DNA of 64,000 nt. Origin: Nemania diffusa (taxonomy: Eukaryota > Ascomycota > Sordariomycetes > Xylariales > Xylariaceae). The stretch covers positions 203,501-267,500 of the forward strand of contig JBBPUQ010000010.1 in NCBI GenBank assembly GCA_038501195.1. The letters run 5' to 3'. Under the pieces are notes generated by a model. That model saw only the letters and a program-made list of their open reading frames with translations, was not told the origin of the DNA and made no database searches. Shown in pieces: positions 19,980 to 32,482 of the stretch. A program made the position numbers and the translations under genes. The first letter of the stretch is position 1; each line of letters starts with the position of its first letter.

Positions 19980-22900
19980 TCATGCGCTGAGATCGTAGTA
20001 AATGCACTTTGTTGTTCTAAAATTATAGACAAAGGCATGGTGACTTCCGCCTTTCTCTTCCCACGTTGACCGCCAGTCGGCTAGCATGTCATGGACATCG
20101 CGCATATATCTTCTCTCGTTCTTATCTACAGTCTGTTCCGCTTTGCGCCAACTTTCAGCCTCTGACAAGGCAGTGCTTTGGATAAGATTGAGGACATGGT
20201 CTGATGTTTCCACAGCTGCAATTGGGCCGTCCAGGAAGCTCTGCACCAAACCCGCGGCATTACCTTGAGCCTGTTCAATAACGGTTTGGCGGTTAAACTT
20301 CTTGGATCGCGTGCCAGCTACGAGGACGCGCACTTCTTGCGCAGGGTTTGGCGTAACACTGGCTCCCTCAGATGGCGATGTCGCGCCTGCGATTCCTTCA
20401 GACTGTTTATGTAGTACTTGTAGGCGGGAGCCGCGCTCACGAAGTGCAGCTCTAAGCCATGGTAAAAGGTCACTTATTGCAATTTCTGCGTCTGGAACGT
20501 CTTTACGATCTGCCGTTCTGACTTTCAGGGTATCCTGTTTGATTATGATAATCCAAGAATACGACTCGTCTCGATTTCTAGAGATAAGTTCTTCTGGTGA
20601 ACGAGAATCTCGAGCGAGCTCTGCGCTAATCTCGTGGTTCCAGAGGGTGGACACAATTTCAATGCCAGTTGTTCGTAAAGTGTGCGCATCGAAGCTTGCA
20701 ACGAGCACATCGCACTAGGTGTACCTAATGTCAGTAGTGAGCGTCACTCCACCCAGTAAATATGACTTACTCGTTTAGTACCGAAAACCCCCGGAATTTC
20801 TTCTTCAGGCTTTTTCAGAAAAGCCTTACCAGATGACTTCGGTAATCTTGCTAGCTTTTCCCAGGCCAAACTAAAGCCAACTGCGTGAGGCCCTTCTTCC
20901 TGACTGTTAATCTTAGGGCGATGTGCTCTTATCAGACTGTCATAACGACCACCAGCCGCGAAAACGTCCTTGAATTTCTTGTCATAGAGGCACTGAAATA
21001 AGATACCACCAACAAAGAAATTGGCCTTGATGCTACTTAGAGGGTTTATGTATATCTTGGCGTGAACGCCTAAACGTTTCGTGTATTCAATCACGCCTTT
21101 CAGATGGGCAATAGTCGCGTGTAACTGTTGGTAGAAAGGGGTACCCTCGAAAAGAGTCTTGAGTTTTGCGAAAGCTTTCATTGGCGTATCTGGTAGACTT
21201 TTAGCAGACAGACCATACTAAACTGAATAGGGTGACCGAACGCTTACCTCGAAAGTCAAAGCGGCGTAGATCTTCAATACTTGTAGCTGATATCCCTATT
21301 AAAGGCGATCGTAACTCCGCCCGAATCTTTTGAAACGTAAACGAGTGGATATTGAGCTTGGTCAAAGACTCTGCTGCTGGCTGTCTTGCACTCAAATCGA
21401 TATTGCAATAGTCGAAGATGAGCTGTAGGAGATCTGAGTGACCCAGATGAAAGCACATTGACGATGTGCTTGGAAACGCTTCGATGATCTCATCTAAGAC
21501 TTTAATAACTTCAGCCTCTTTCAAAGCTAAGTCTAGCGTGTCTGCCGAAGTGATATCGAAATCGACTTCTCCAATCATTTGTGGCTGCCCCCCACTCTGC
21601 CGGTCACGATAAACATGTCCGAATGTAAAGGACCGGCGAACTTCCGGAGGGTGAGATTGCTTAGCTAATAGCCGAGCATTTCCTAGCATTAGGTCGAATG
21701 GAAGTTGCACGACCGTTCCATTTTGGTCTAAGAGCTGCACAACATTCTGGGTGGCAAAGTAATGCGATGAGCGCGGATAGAGAGAGCTCCTAGGAGCCTC
21801 AACCGCGCCATGTCGGCGAAATATCGACGTCAGCTCATCTTTTACTATGCCACGATATAATAGTTCGGTAGTCGTTGGACATGGGACGGACATGTCCCAA
21901 GCAAAGTCCTTCGTTGGCTCCAAAGGCGTAGAAAACAATGTTGAAACCACTTTCGGGTAGTACGGGGAGGTACTGCTCGTAAGACTTGCAAGCGCTCGTC
22001 GCGTTGTCTCATTCTCCATTTGAATGGGTAATTTGCCACTTCGTAAGAGCTCTATACTCGACGGACGCGCCTTGACATCGTGTGTCACAAGGGACTGCAC
22101 GATGTCTGCCGGGATCGCATTCCCGGGTTGGAAATCATCGGGTAACTGGCCATTTTGGCCTAGTTTGCCAAGTTTATCTGCCCTTTCCATGCCGATGATG
22201 GAGTAATAGCACATTTCGAAAAAGATGATACCCAGAGAGTACATCTATGTTTAAAGTTAATACATTAGCCGAGGGGATTAAAATGATAGCACTTACGTCG
22301 ACTTTAGACGTGTATGATCCACTGACTTGCCGGCGAAGCTCAGGCGCTACGTAGTAAGATGTCCCAACACTTCTTGTCAACTCACTTGATTCTACATTGG
22401 GCGGGATAGCTTTGTCCATCGTGAACTGCCCAGTAGTGGCCAACCCGAAATCACCAATTTTGACATTGTTCACACCATCAGGTCCCAGTCCAATGAATAT
22501 ATTCTCTGGCTTGAGATCCCGATGGACAATATTTAATCCATGAATATGAACTAGGCCTTCTAAAATCTGTCGAAACAGACGCCATATCTCTTCAGATTCC
22601 TTCCAGAGATTGCGCTGGATTAGATCTCGTAACGTCTGGGAAGAGAACAAATCAGTTAGAAGCAGGCAGTATGATGCTAACAGATCCATCGACACCTAAT
22701 CACTTACTCTCTTGTCACAATATTCCATGGAGATATACATGACAGTCCGAAACCCTCTTTGTTCGCTGCGAACCCTAACAGGAGATGGCATGCTAGCCAG
22801 CGCATCGCTAGAAGAATTGTCAGTATCTGAATCGTCTTCGGAATCATCACCGTTGTGTCCGTCTTGCCCCGGGTCGTCCTCTTCCTCGCTCCCCGAATCA

Positions 22901-25059
22901 TCATAGCCAAATTCGATATTGGGATGACTCGAAGAAATGAAATCTAATCCACCAGTACTAGTGGCAAATTGAATATCTAATTCTTGCGTTGTTGTGTCTT
23001 TAGACCCATCAGTATTGTGATACTCGGTGGATGTTTCACCGTCAGTGTCTGAAAAATCGGGTATCTCCTCTAGCCAGGTATTGTAATATCTCACGACAGC
23101 AGGATGACTAAGCTGAGACAGCAACCGCACTTCCTTTAGGATTTCGGTAAGACTAGCCTGTGAGCGTTGTGTAATCTTTTTGATAGCATATATCTGACCA
23201 TCGAGCTTTTTCCTCGCTTTCACAACTTCTCCAAAACCACCCTTGCCCAACCGGCCCTCCTCCACAAAATCTTCACGGTAGCGGGAGGAAGCACTATACT
23301 GAGCAGTAGAGTCGCGCCTTAGTCTCAAGGACAAGGTCTGCGGTATGGAGTTAATCGACTGTGAACGAGGTAGGATATGGGGAGACTCCTCAATCACCAC
23401 TGGGGCATCAGTCGCGAGGAATTCACTTGAACTCAGCTCAGACGCTCTTGGTCGCTTCTTTGGATCTAGTTTGAAGAATCTTGCTACTAGTTCGTGGCAA
23501 GGACTTGATAGAGAGATAGACTCGATAAGAGCAGTCGGGGACTTGTACTTTTGAAAAACGTCCAAACCGAAGATCATCTGTAGGAACACAACACCGAAAT
23601 CCCACACATCCGACTTTGTGGTAAAATGTGGCTTTGAGTTGCCAGCGACTTCAGGAGGTAACCAATACGACGACCTCGCAGAGTTCACGGAAGAGACAGA
23701 GTTAGACTTGCGGCATATTGCATGCATTTCTCTTTGATATGAGACATCAGAGAACTTAGGCACAATGCCACCCGCTGCTTCTCGAAAGAGAAGAATATTG
23801 CTAGGATGTATATTCTGGTGAATAATCCCATGGCTATGTAGAAATCCCAGTGCATTGAGGAGATCCGCAGTCCATGATCGGACTTTGCCAACGTCAAGAT
23901 GGCCAGCTAATTCGATTAGCTCTCCAAGAGGGCCCTTGTCAGCCAAGGGCATCAGGATGCGAGCTACCCAGCCTGCCGAGGCCGAGTCATCATCAATATG
24001 CATGGGGTCAACGCGGTAGTTCAGCGGACTTATGACGTTGCGGTGTGTTATCTTCTTGACAGATTCTAACAGATTCTCTAATGCCTGTAGTTGTTTCTTG
24101 AACTGAGCCGAGTCTTTGGACGAGGACCGCAACTCGAACTCTTTTAGTGCAAGGCTGCGACAGTCCTGAGCACCAGCTATACCAGGCCACACGCGGTATG
24201 TAGTTGATATCGAGCCCTCTTGGAGAATGGTCTTGCCAATAACGGTGTTAAAGCTAAAGACATTACCGGCCAAGTCAGTAATCTCACTAGGGTGGTCAAA
24301 TTCCACCCTGCTGTCCCCATAATCAGCAGTGATTTCTGGATAGCTGCTAGAAATGGTTAGCGGCTTCTGACGCCTCTTGGATTCCTTGACTTTGAGTCGT
24401 TGCCGCTCGACCTCTTGGTGCAATAGATCTTGCATCATCCGCTCTTCTTCCTTGATGGCGTCGTTTTTTTTACGCTCTTCTTCTTGCTTCTGCTCTAGGG
24501 CTTGCCTAGCAAGTTCATTCTCATGAGCCGCTCGCTCTTCTTCTAGAGATGGCAACTCGAGTCCCTGGGCCTTGATTTGAGCAGCATCTTCTAGTATATC
24601 CTGCAGACCCTCAGCTAATTCATGGATCATTGGCTCCGCTTGTTCTGAAGCAGCTAGAGCTTTCGGTTTTGCCTCAATGAACTTCTGTAGTTTGAATAGG
24701 GTTGACTGGTTTAATGAGCCATCATCTTTTAGACTCAGAAGAGGCACGGATTTCGGGTAAGTAGCCGTCAGAACAACACTCAAAATGACGGTCATATCCT
24801 CGTCCGAGAGAGCCCTAACACGAATGTCGAACGAAGGCTCCGATTTTTTCCAAGCTGTGTTGGCAGCTTTGTGTTCAACATAATCATCCCCATATATGGC
24901 TTTCAGTACCAAAATCTCTTCATTCTGAGTGTCGATATAGTGTGTCTTGGGACCTGTGTCCGGGCTAGTGGGTGACAGCCCGGGACGATTTGAATCATCA
25001 TGTCTCTTGTTGTTGGGTTGCTGGGGTGCTTTCCACGATCCAGGAGTCTTCCACGCCAT
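19980..25059 (-). CDS. GCN2: eIF2-alpha kinase GCN2, five exons
   Basis: Exons 25059-22708, 22635-22297, 22244-21248, 21189-20771 and 20714-19980 join in frame to 1,613 residues, close to yeast Gcn2. Introns are 51-73 bp with GTAAG(T/C) donors. Domain order is complete. An RWD domain (about 40-155, binds Gcn1) is followed by a charged helix. A pseudokinase follows, with HRD replaced by HQN and DFG lost. The active kinase (about 597-960) has glycine loop GKGGFGEVVKA, AIKKI lysine, HRDLKPENIF and IGDFGLA, split by an acidic insert. The histidyl-tRNA-synthetase-like domain contains FGHVYRDRQSGGQPQ. The C-terminal dimerisation and ribosome-binding region starts at CDVLVASFDA. It senses uncharged tRNA and phosphorylates eIF2-alpha in amino-acid starvation. 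It is divergent from the Cut12-like gene. Confidence 0.95.
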
Positions 25060-25655
25060 GTTGTTGGCTTAGCATTCAGAGTGAGCAGTATAAGTGTTCG
25101 GTCCGAGAGGAAGTGGGCGAACAGAGCAGACGATCACAGCCGAAGCTGTGCGTCTTTACTGACCTGGTGCCATTTTGCAGCGGCGATGATAGTTACGAAA
25201 TGTTAAGCGATATAGATGGGTTAGTGGTGACTCTATTTTTCTCCAGTCTGTGTTTGACTCAACAATCTTTATAGGTGGGCGGAGGAGGAGCAGCACAGGA
25301 GCCAACCAAAACTTAGGTTGCTTGGGTACCTGCCTCCTGTAGGTACCTGTGGCGCATGGTCGACAAGCCACAACCTACGAACCTTAAATTTCGGGGTTTG
25401 CAGCGGTACCTTGACCCACAAAACCGCCGTGCGCTACGGCGTGTATTAGTGATGACGGACCCCTCTGAAAGGTAAACAGAGCAGTGCAATGTATTTGTTG
25501 CTGGGCAGCCCAGGCTTCAAACTAAGACCAACTTATTTACCATTCCGCAAAATACTTCTGAGCAAGTCCATCTCTTTTCAACACAAAATACCAACTTTCA
25601 CTCCTCTTTATATCGCTCAACTACACTGAACCATTAGATAAAATCCAGAAGCACC
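25060..25655. promoter_or_regulatory. Bidirectional promoter, GCN2 and Cut12-like gene
   Basis: A 596-bp region separates the start codons of two divergent genes. CT-rich and CA-rich leader-like sequence precedes the plus-strand ATG (25560-25655). No specific binding site is claimed. Confidence 0.5.
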
Positions 25656-27955
25656 ATGCTTGGTTGGGCTCTTAAAAAGGGCTTTCAAGGAGCTACAGGG
25701 CTCCGTGACGCGCCCGAAGCCGGAGGTATTTTGATCACTTCTCAATCACCAAATTGTTCACTTGCTAATGACTCGCAGAGGACACCACCCAATTCGATGC
25801 CCCCGACACGCCTGCGCCGGTTTTTGCAGCTCGCGCCATCAAAAATGCCATCTGGGGCCAATCTACCGCCACAGAAGGCCATCCTCCAACCAAAATAAAG
25901 CCAAATAACACCGAACGCGTCGTCAAACCCGTGCCCGACGCGGCTACCAATTCACAAACGATCCCGCTAGACACTAGATCACCGACTAAGCTTAATAGTA
26001 TCCTTTTGACGCCTGGTACTGGGACTTCTCGTCGGAAACGGGTCTCTTTCGGCCGCGACGTTAAGGCTGCCAATACCATTGACTCTAGTCCTCTCGCCTC
26101 CAATTCTACAGGCAATGGTCGAATGCGAAAGAAGACAACTCTACAACAGGCGCTTGAGAATTCTCGCCCAACTAAGCCGAGAGCGCAAGAACCACGAACG
26201 GAACAGCCAGAGGACGAGGAAACTGACGAAGACTGGGAATGGGAGGACGAAGATGTCTGCTGCAATCATGACATGACCGTGGATCTTAATGAGCCCCACT
26301 CAGAGTCAGGAAAGTACTGGAAGGCGGAATGGGCCAAATATCGCGAAGAAGCCAAGTCCGACATCGAACAGCTGGTCAAGTACAAGGCGAACGCTCGATC
26401 CTTCGCTGCTAAGAAGGATATGGAGGCAAGCCAATTGAGCCAGAAACTGAAGGAGGAACAGGCCAAGGTCACGGAGATGGAGAAGAAGCTCGCTGATATG
26501 GCCACCAAGGTTTCAACTACCAGAAAACACGGAACCGACAAGGACAATGCCGCGATGACAAAAGACCTTGCAACGCAGACTGCTCTAGTTGCGGATTACC
26601 GTGAACGGGTTAAGGATTTAGAAAACCTGCTGAAGGAAGCCTACAACGATTCAAACACTAATCGTCGGCCTATCGACACCTCGCCACAGACAGAGAAAAG
26701 CATTTATGAGGTCAGTCGGGAGCTAAGAAAAGCCCGGTCTGATTTAAAACAATTGGATCGACTTCGTGATGAAGTCAAACGATTGAAGACAGCCTTGGCA
26801 ATATCCCGAGAGCGAGTGGCAGAGCTTGAGGTTCAGGCATCTGCAGGAGAAACCGTCGAATCATCACGAGTGAGAAAACTAGAGAAGCAGCTACGTGAAG
26901 TTAAGGAAGAGTCACGACAGAAAGACATGGATATCAGAAAACTCAAGAGAGACTATGAAACCCTGAAGAGGGACGCCAAGTCTAGAACCGCCGAAGCTAT
27001 ACAGGTATTGGAAGACAAGAACGCCAGGATCGATGAATTGGAGAAGAAACTCAGAGATATGGAGGCTACCAATGCTTCCAGCCAACCAAAGAGCTTGGAC
27101 GCTGCGACGGCGGAGCACAATAGGATTACTCGGGATCTAAAAACAGGCATCGAGTCACTCGGAAAGCCTTCGCGATACGACAAAGCTCGGTCAATGAACC
27201 GGCATACGCGAGCAGCATCTGTTGAGGATATCAGTCTCGACATGACGCAACGATCTCTACTTAGGGACAGGGATTATGGCGGGTTGGGTGATATTCGACG
27301 AGAAAAGGCATATGGAGCTGATCTCCTGACGGATTTGACAGCCGACATTCCAACGTTTGAGCTTCAAGTTAAAGACACAAAAACGGCACGAGAAGAAACC
27401 GAGAGACTCGATGAGAAGCCTATCATGGAGGTTGTAGATGCCTTAGCCGCTCGGCGAACAGCCCGAGGCGTGGAACAGCAACCACTTCACAGCAACCATG
27501 GAGCAACGTCAGATGTACTCTCTAACCGAGTTAATGAATCATCAAGAAGGCAATCGCGCAGGCGTCGTCTGGCAAACATGAACGACCCTTCTTCAACGGA
27601 TCCCTCAGAAAACAATAGCAGTGGAAGGACAGCTGGTACACGAACCACATCCCTGCCTGAGGACAGGACAACTATGAATGATATTGTAAACCAGCCCACT
27701 CGTCGATCAAGGGCCTTGTCGAGAATCACTCGCCCCGTATCGTCAGGCAGCGAGGCACCAGCTATTGACCTACTACAAGACCACTTCTCCCGACTTGGGG
27801 GGCCATCAGCAGATCTCAGTGCCATGGGGAATGCATCGCGTTGTACTTTGCCTGCTGATCGTCAGGCTCGAGCTCGAGCTCGTCTCGAACAGAAGAAGAT
27901 GGAGAAACAGAGGGCGGGCAGATCAATTCTCGACAAGGAAAATGTGAGGCCGTGA
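25656..27955 (+). CDS. Spindle pole body protein, Cut12-like, two exons
   Basis: Exon 25656-25725 and exon 25779-27955 join in phase to 748 residues. The 53-bp intron has a GCTAATGAC branch-point-like sequence. The N-terminus (MLGWALKKGFQGA, then APDTPAPVFAARAIKNAIWG) and the following TPGTGTSRRKRVSFGRDVK stretch match the fungal Cut12 / spindle-pole-body-formation family. RKRVSFG is a textbook RVxF protein phosphatase 1 docking motif, and Cut12 in fission yeast is known to bind PP1. Residues about 160-420 form long heptad coiled coil. The C-terminal third is polar and disordered. The role inferred is anchoring and mitotic activation of the spindle pole body. Confidence 0.85.
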
Positions 27956-28305
27956 GTTAAGAAGACTATTTTGGAGGGGGAGAGCGGGGGGTGCATTGTT
28001 TATAGGAGTTGCATAGGCGTTTGGACTGAACGCCACAGATGTTGGCATTGTTTGTTACATGTGAGCAGGCAGGTTGCATCACTGTACGGTTAGGATTTAT
28101 GTGGTGGAGGTCAGATTGAGCATTGCTTGAGCATTGAGCTGGCGGCGTTTGTGGGGAATTATAGCGGCCTCATCAGGTGGCACCCATCAAATTGAAATAC
28201 CAAGTATCATGAGCTATACCAATACTAGGTAGCTCCTCCTATCTAGATCATTACTACGTATGATCGTGACAATCTTGACTTCGTAACAATAATAAAAATG
28301 CCACA
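27956..28305. other. Intergenic, Cut12-like 3' end and ureF upstream
   Basis: About 350 bp between two tandem plus-strand genes, with no recognisable element beyond AT-rich leader sequence before the ureF ATG. Confidence 0.4.
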
Positions 28306-29259
28306 ATGAGTGAAGGCTACAGGGGAAACGATGAATCTCAACTTGAAAATGAGATCGCAGAGCTGGAATCCCAGCTCGCATCCGCGAAGCAGCGATTGAA
28401 GACCAAGAGACAAGCAGCACTCACACTCACACCCAGCCCCACGCCGTCCATCTCCGATTCAGCACACCACTACCTCCTCCTGCTCTCCGACTCCGCCCTC
28501 CCCCTCGGCTCCTTTGCCTTCAGCTCCGGCCTCGAGTCGTACCTCGCGCACGCGCGCGCCCCCTCCTCCACAGCCGCAGGCGTCGCCGCCCTCCGCTACA
28601 AGCCCTCCTTCGCCTCCTTCCTCCCCCTCTCTCTGTCCTCGTACGCGAGCACGACCCTCCCCTTCGCCCTCGCCGCGCACCGCGACCCCGCGCGCCTCGC
28701 CCCGCTCGACGACGCCCTGGACGCGTCCGTCGTCTGCGCCGTCGGCCGCCGCGCGTCCACGGCGCAGGGCCGCGCGCTGCTGTCCATCTGGGAGAAGAGC
28801 CTCGCGCCGTCCTCGTCCTCGGGCGCCGCTGCGGATGGGCGGGGGGTCCTCGAGGCGTTCGCCGCCGCGCTGCGGCAGGTTACGGCTTCGTCGCGGGGTG
28901 TGGTGGTGAGGGAGGGAGAGGGGGAGGGGGAGGAGGAGCTCCCGCCGGCCGTGTCGGCGCATCTGGCGCCGCTGTTCGGCGTCGTCGCGAGCGTGCTCGG
29001 TCTCACGCTGCGCCAGACGGCGTATGTGTTCCTGTTCGGCCACGCCAAGGCCCTCGTGTCGGCTGCCGTGCGCGCCAGCATGTTTGGGCCGTACCAGGCG
29101 CAGAGGGTCCTTGCGGGGGGTGAGCTGCAGGTCTTGATCACGGATATGATCGAGCGTGAGTGGGACGTCCCTGTGGAAGAGGCTGGGCAGAGCGTTCCTA
29201 TTATGGACCTTTGGATCGGGAGACACGAGATGCTGTACTCAAGGATTTTCAATAGTTAA
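28306..29259 (+). CDS. ureF: Urease accessory protein UreF
   Basis: A single exon of 317 codons. After a short coiled N-terminal extension (ENEIAELESQLASAKQRL) the UreF signature LLLLSDSALPLGSFAFSSGLE begins at about residue 56. The C-terminal part holds RQTAYVFLFGHAKALVSAAVRASMFGP and a terminal IMDLWIGRHEMLYSRIF. UreF acts with UreD and UreG to load nickel and carbon dioxide into the urease active site in the cytosol. The middle of the gene (about 28,490-29,060) is strikingly richer in G and C than both flanks. As a result long shadow frames appear on the other strand. No urease structural gene lies in the window, as expected for fungi where these genes are scattered. It converges on CWC2. 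Confidence 0.93.
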   Translation: MSEGYRGNDESQLENEIAELESQLASAKQRLKTKRQAALTLTPSPTPSISDSAHHYLLLLSDSALPLGSFAFSSGLESYLAHARAPSSTAAGVAALRYKPSFASFLPLSLSSYASTTLPFALAAHRDPARLAPLDDALDASVVCAVGRRASTAQGRALLSIWEKSLAPSSSSGAAADGRGVLEAFAAALRQVTASSRGVVVREGEGEGEEELPPAVSAHLAPLFGVVASVLGLTLRQTAYVFLFGHAKALVSAAVRASMFGPYQAQRVLAGGELQVLITDMIEREWDVPVEEAGQSVPIMDLWIGRHEMLYSRIFNS

Positions 29260-29460
29260 TGCGAAAGAATGATCGTGAGAGGAGGTGGTCTTATAGAAAT
29301 GCGCCTGTGATTGTATATTTATTATAATCCGTGAACTATGACTTGCCTCGCTATCTTTAATGCCTTATCATGATCACCAGGAAGCAAATGAAGTATATGA
29401 TTTTGCCATGTGGCAGATGACATTGGGGTATATATACTCGTCAAAATAAAGCAAACTCGA

Positions 29461-30739
29461 CTATTCGTCGTCACTATCGCTCCCATAATCCACCAATGGT
29501 CCCGAAGATACCGCTGCCTTTTCTTTTGGCGCTGTCGTAACCTTCGCCATTTTCAGGGCTGCTAGAGTGCTGCTTGATAATATGCCACCTGCCTGTTGTC
29601 CGTTGGCTTCGCCTAATATAGCGCCATTGTCCGTGGCAGCCTCGCCACCCTCGATCATTAACCGCTGCTCATTCTCTAGCCCGAAACCTTGTCTTCCGAT
29701 CGGATTTACAGCCTGCGCACCCCGTGCGAAGTAGATGTCGTCTGGAGCTTCGTACCCTTCGAGGCCAAATCCGCTCTCAATCTTTCTCCGTTTCCTGGCT
29801 TCTGGATCCCGGCCCTCGATCTCAGCCACGAATTCTGCTGGCAGAGCCCGTCGGATCGCCTCTGCGGCTTGCTCCTCGATCCGCCTCGCTTCTCTCGCTT
29901 GCGCCATCGGATTAGGATCGGCTGTCGCCCATCGCACGTTGAGAATTTCATTATGGTCGAGCGACTGATGCGCCATGGCCTCTTTAGCAAATTGCGCGTT
30001 GGCCTCGTTTGTATATGTGATGAACCCAACACCTCGAGTGTTGAGTACGCGAATGCGTTCGATTTGGCCCCATTCCGCAAAATGCCGGCTTACAATCTCC
30101 TCTATAAATGTGTCAGCGTTCGGATCTTTCACGTCGCAATTAGGATTGCGTACCTATATCATCAGTGACATGAATGCGTCCAACGTATATCGTCCGATTG
30201 GTTCGCATGAAAGAGCCTACACCGCCCATGTCGTCTCTATAATCTGAGTATTTATCTCTTCCGAAGCAGTCTACGTTGGGGTTGAACAGATCGTGAATGC
30301 CTGGCAGTCGGTGTAGATATTCGCAGTCTTGCGCCTTGGGGCATATGCCTCTCTGTTTGAAACTAGTGTCAGTAATTGCCACAGATAGGAGAACAGGAGA
30401 GTCTTGAACACATACCGCAAAGAAAAGACAGAAGTATGAACCAGTGACCTTATCGGCGCGTGTGTAGCCACTATCATTATGAATGTTGCAGCGTCCCTTT
30501 GCCGCAGTTTTGGCAAGGTACTTGTCCTCTCGGTCGCCTCCAGACCATTTGTTATACCAAATATTGAAAATCGTGCCAGTCTGTGGTGGGGGCTCCGATT
30601 TTATAAAGTCTGAGTCGACTTGCGCGCGCGCCGGTCGTTTTTTTCGGATGATTTTCTTGATTTTCTTAGGTGCTGGCGCAGCGACTTCGCCTGCTTGCGC
30701 CGGCACGACTGCCGTTTCGAGCGCCGTTTCTTCAGACAT
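29461..30739 (-). CDS. CWC2: Pre-mRNA-splicing factor CWC2, three exons
   Basis: Exons 30739-30416, 30352-30154 and 30101-29461 join to 387 residues. Introns of 63 and 52 bp have donors GTATGT and GTACGC. The protein has a K/R-rich N-terminus and a Torus/CCCH zinc finger region (CNIHNDSGYT, then FCLFFARGICPKAQDCEYLHRLP). An RRM follows (TIYVGRIHVTDDIEE and the RNP1-like RGVGFITYTN). The C-terminal tail is G/A/E-rich and ends with SDSDDE. Cwc2 belongs to the Prp19 complex and contacts U6 snRNA and the intron near the spliceosome active site. The protein continuity across both introns (FCLFFA to RGICPK, and DDI to EEIVSRHF) fixes the splice sites. Confidence 0.93.
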
Positions 30740-31300
30740 CGAGAGGCGAGGGTGATTGATCGAGGGGAGTTATTAAGTCGAGTTCGAATTGTAATGAAGG
30801 GTTGAATAATTTGTTGGATGGAGGGAAGAGCTCGTGTAATTGTGATGTAGATAGTGACGTGAAGACGAAATTCTTAGGCAAGGCTGGATATTGAGGCTGT
30901 TGTAATTGCAAGATTTCCTACATGGCGTAGAATACAGTAGGCTTGCATTTAACGGGTAATAATGACTAATCTTTTTTTTTTTTTTAGCTCACTACATAGT
31001 ACGTACCCCATCTAGCAAAGGGGCTTGGGGAACTTCCCCAACCTGCCCCGCTTTAAGCCTGGGGCTAACTGTAGCTACTTTTCCGAAGCTGAAAAGGAGC
31101 AGACCTGAATAGGAAATGTTTAATATTCTAGTTCACTATTCAATTAATTATGTTGGTTATTTAGACGAGTGACTACATTGAATAGGTGCTCTTATAGGCT
31201 CACCTAACATAGTCTATTATACCATATAAATTACAAATTACAGATTCTAGTCAGGTGTCGTAACCAACAGTACCTAGTCTAGAGTCAGCCGAGCCTGAAG
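30740..31300. other. Intergenic between CWC2 and TIR element
   Basis: The CWC2 upstream region, a T run at 30973-30985, and a 17-bp palindrome TTGGGGAA-C-TTCCCCAA at 31025-31041. No coding frame. Confidence 0.4.
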
Positions 31301-31574
31301 TACCTATGGGGGGGAACCCGTTTTTGGGACACGCTGTTGACAGCGCTGTTAGCTGTATTTTTATACTTGTACTATAGGGCTGGTACAACATAGGGCTGGC
31401 CAGATCACTTCAGTTCTAGTCTTTTCGACCGATATGCTGTTATATCGTACGCAGTGTTATAAAAAAATGTAATGTTGTAATAATGTTGTAATTAAAACAG
31501 AAAGAACATACAAATATTGTTTTTATAAAAGGTAGGCGTACTTGTATATCTAGCGGCAGGCTCGATGTAGTAAT

Positions 31575-31590
31575 GCCTTCGTTTTTAACG
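31575..31590. repeat. Inner inverted repeat, left arm
   Basis: GCCTTCGTTTTTAACG here is the exact reverse complement of 32368-32383, 16 of 16 bases, about 800 bp apart. A third, 13-bp copy in the same orientation as the right arm lies at 32531-32543. This may be the end of a second element nested in the larger one. Confidence 0.6.
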
Positions 31591-31925
31591 AAGGAGGAAC
31601 GACTGAGTGAAACGAAAGGTTACTTAGTGTCGTAAAAAATTCCCAGCAGAATTCTATGGCCGAAATAGGTAATTTTGCCTTCCTATTTGGGAATAGTGGG
31701 TCACCTAGTGGCCAAAAAATTTCCAGGACAGTTTCTCAACCCAAATAGGAAATTCTCCCTGCCTATTTGGGTATAGTTCGTCCAATTCGGCTTCTATCGC
31801 ATGCACGCGGCTATAATCGGACCGGCTATTACATACAGGCTGTCTTCTACACATACAATCTCTACAGAAAGCCTACAGAGCTTACGTCATAGGCACCCAA
31901 CAATACACTATTCACCCACTACTCT

Positions 31926-32292
31926 GACAGGTGGCTAACCGACCTGCCTACCTGTTAGGTGACCTACTTGTCAGGTGACCTCCTTACCTGCCAGTTGACC
32001 TGCCGGCCTACCAGGTCACTTGCCAGCCGGTCTCCCTGTCGACCAGGTGACCTACTAACCGACCTACCACCTTACCAGTTGGCTTACTGACCTGCCTGTC
32101 AGGTGACCTACTGGTCAGGTGACCAACCTACCTACCTGCCAGTCAGGTGACTGACCGACCTACCTACCTGTCAGGTGACTGACCGACTTGCCTAGCGACC
32201 TGCCAGTCTACCAAGTGGGTCACCAGCCGGCCTACCTACCTGCCAGGTGACCAACTGACCTACCTACTTGTAGACCTACCTGCAGACCTGAC
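31926..32292. repeat. Degenerate minisatellite, ACCTACCTGyCAGGTGACC-like
   Basis: About 370 bp made of imperfect units combining GACCTACCTACCTG, CCAGGTGACC or TCAGGTGACC, and GACCGACC in changing order. Unit length is variable (about 16-30 bp). No reading frame follows the repeat. It lies inside the inverted-repeat element. Confidence 0.65.
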
Positions 32293-32319
32293 TGTAAGTC
32301 AACAAGGGCCCAGGACCTA

Positions 32320-32364
32320 GGGCTAGGATTGGAAGGGCTAGGATTGGAAGGGCTAGGATTGGAA
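32320..32364. repeat. 15-bp tandem repeat, three perfect units
   Basis: GGGCTAGGATTGGAA occurs three times back to back (32320-32334, 32335-32349, 32350-32364), immediately before the right arm of the inner inverted repeat. Confidence 0.8.
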
Positions 32365-32367
32365 GAG

Positions 32368-32482
32368 CGTTAAAAACGAAGGCAGTCCTCTCCTTTAGCT
32401 GGGAGGGAGCGGGAGCCGCGCGCGCGAAGCGCCTACGCGGCGGAGCACACGGTTGGTAGGAAGGAGGCTAAAGGAGAGGGCT
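32368..32482. repeat. Inner inverted repeat, right arm, and GC-rich hairpin
   Basis: 32368-32383 is the right arm of the 16-bp inverted repeat. Directly after it AGTCCTCTCCTTTAGCT (32384-32400) pairs with GGCTAAAGGAGAGGGCT (32466-32482) at 15 of 17 positions, enclosing a 65-nt loop. The loop itself is GC-rich (CCGCGCGCGCGAAGCGCC and CGCGGCGG) and could fold further. Confidence 0.6.

Noticed and set aside
28459..29226. Long antisense frames (255 and 218 codons) over ureF
   Set aside because: Arise from the GC-rich codon bias of ureF; they are arginine- and glycine-rich and have no family match.
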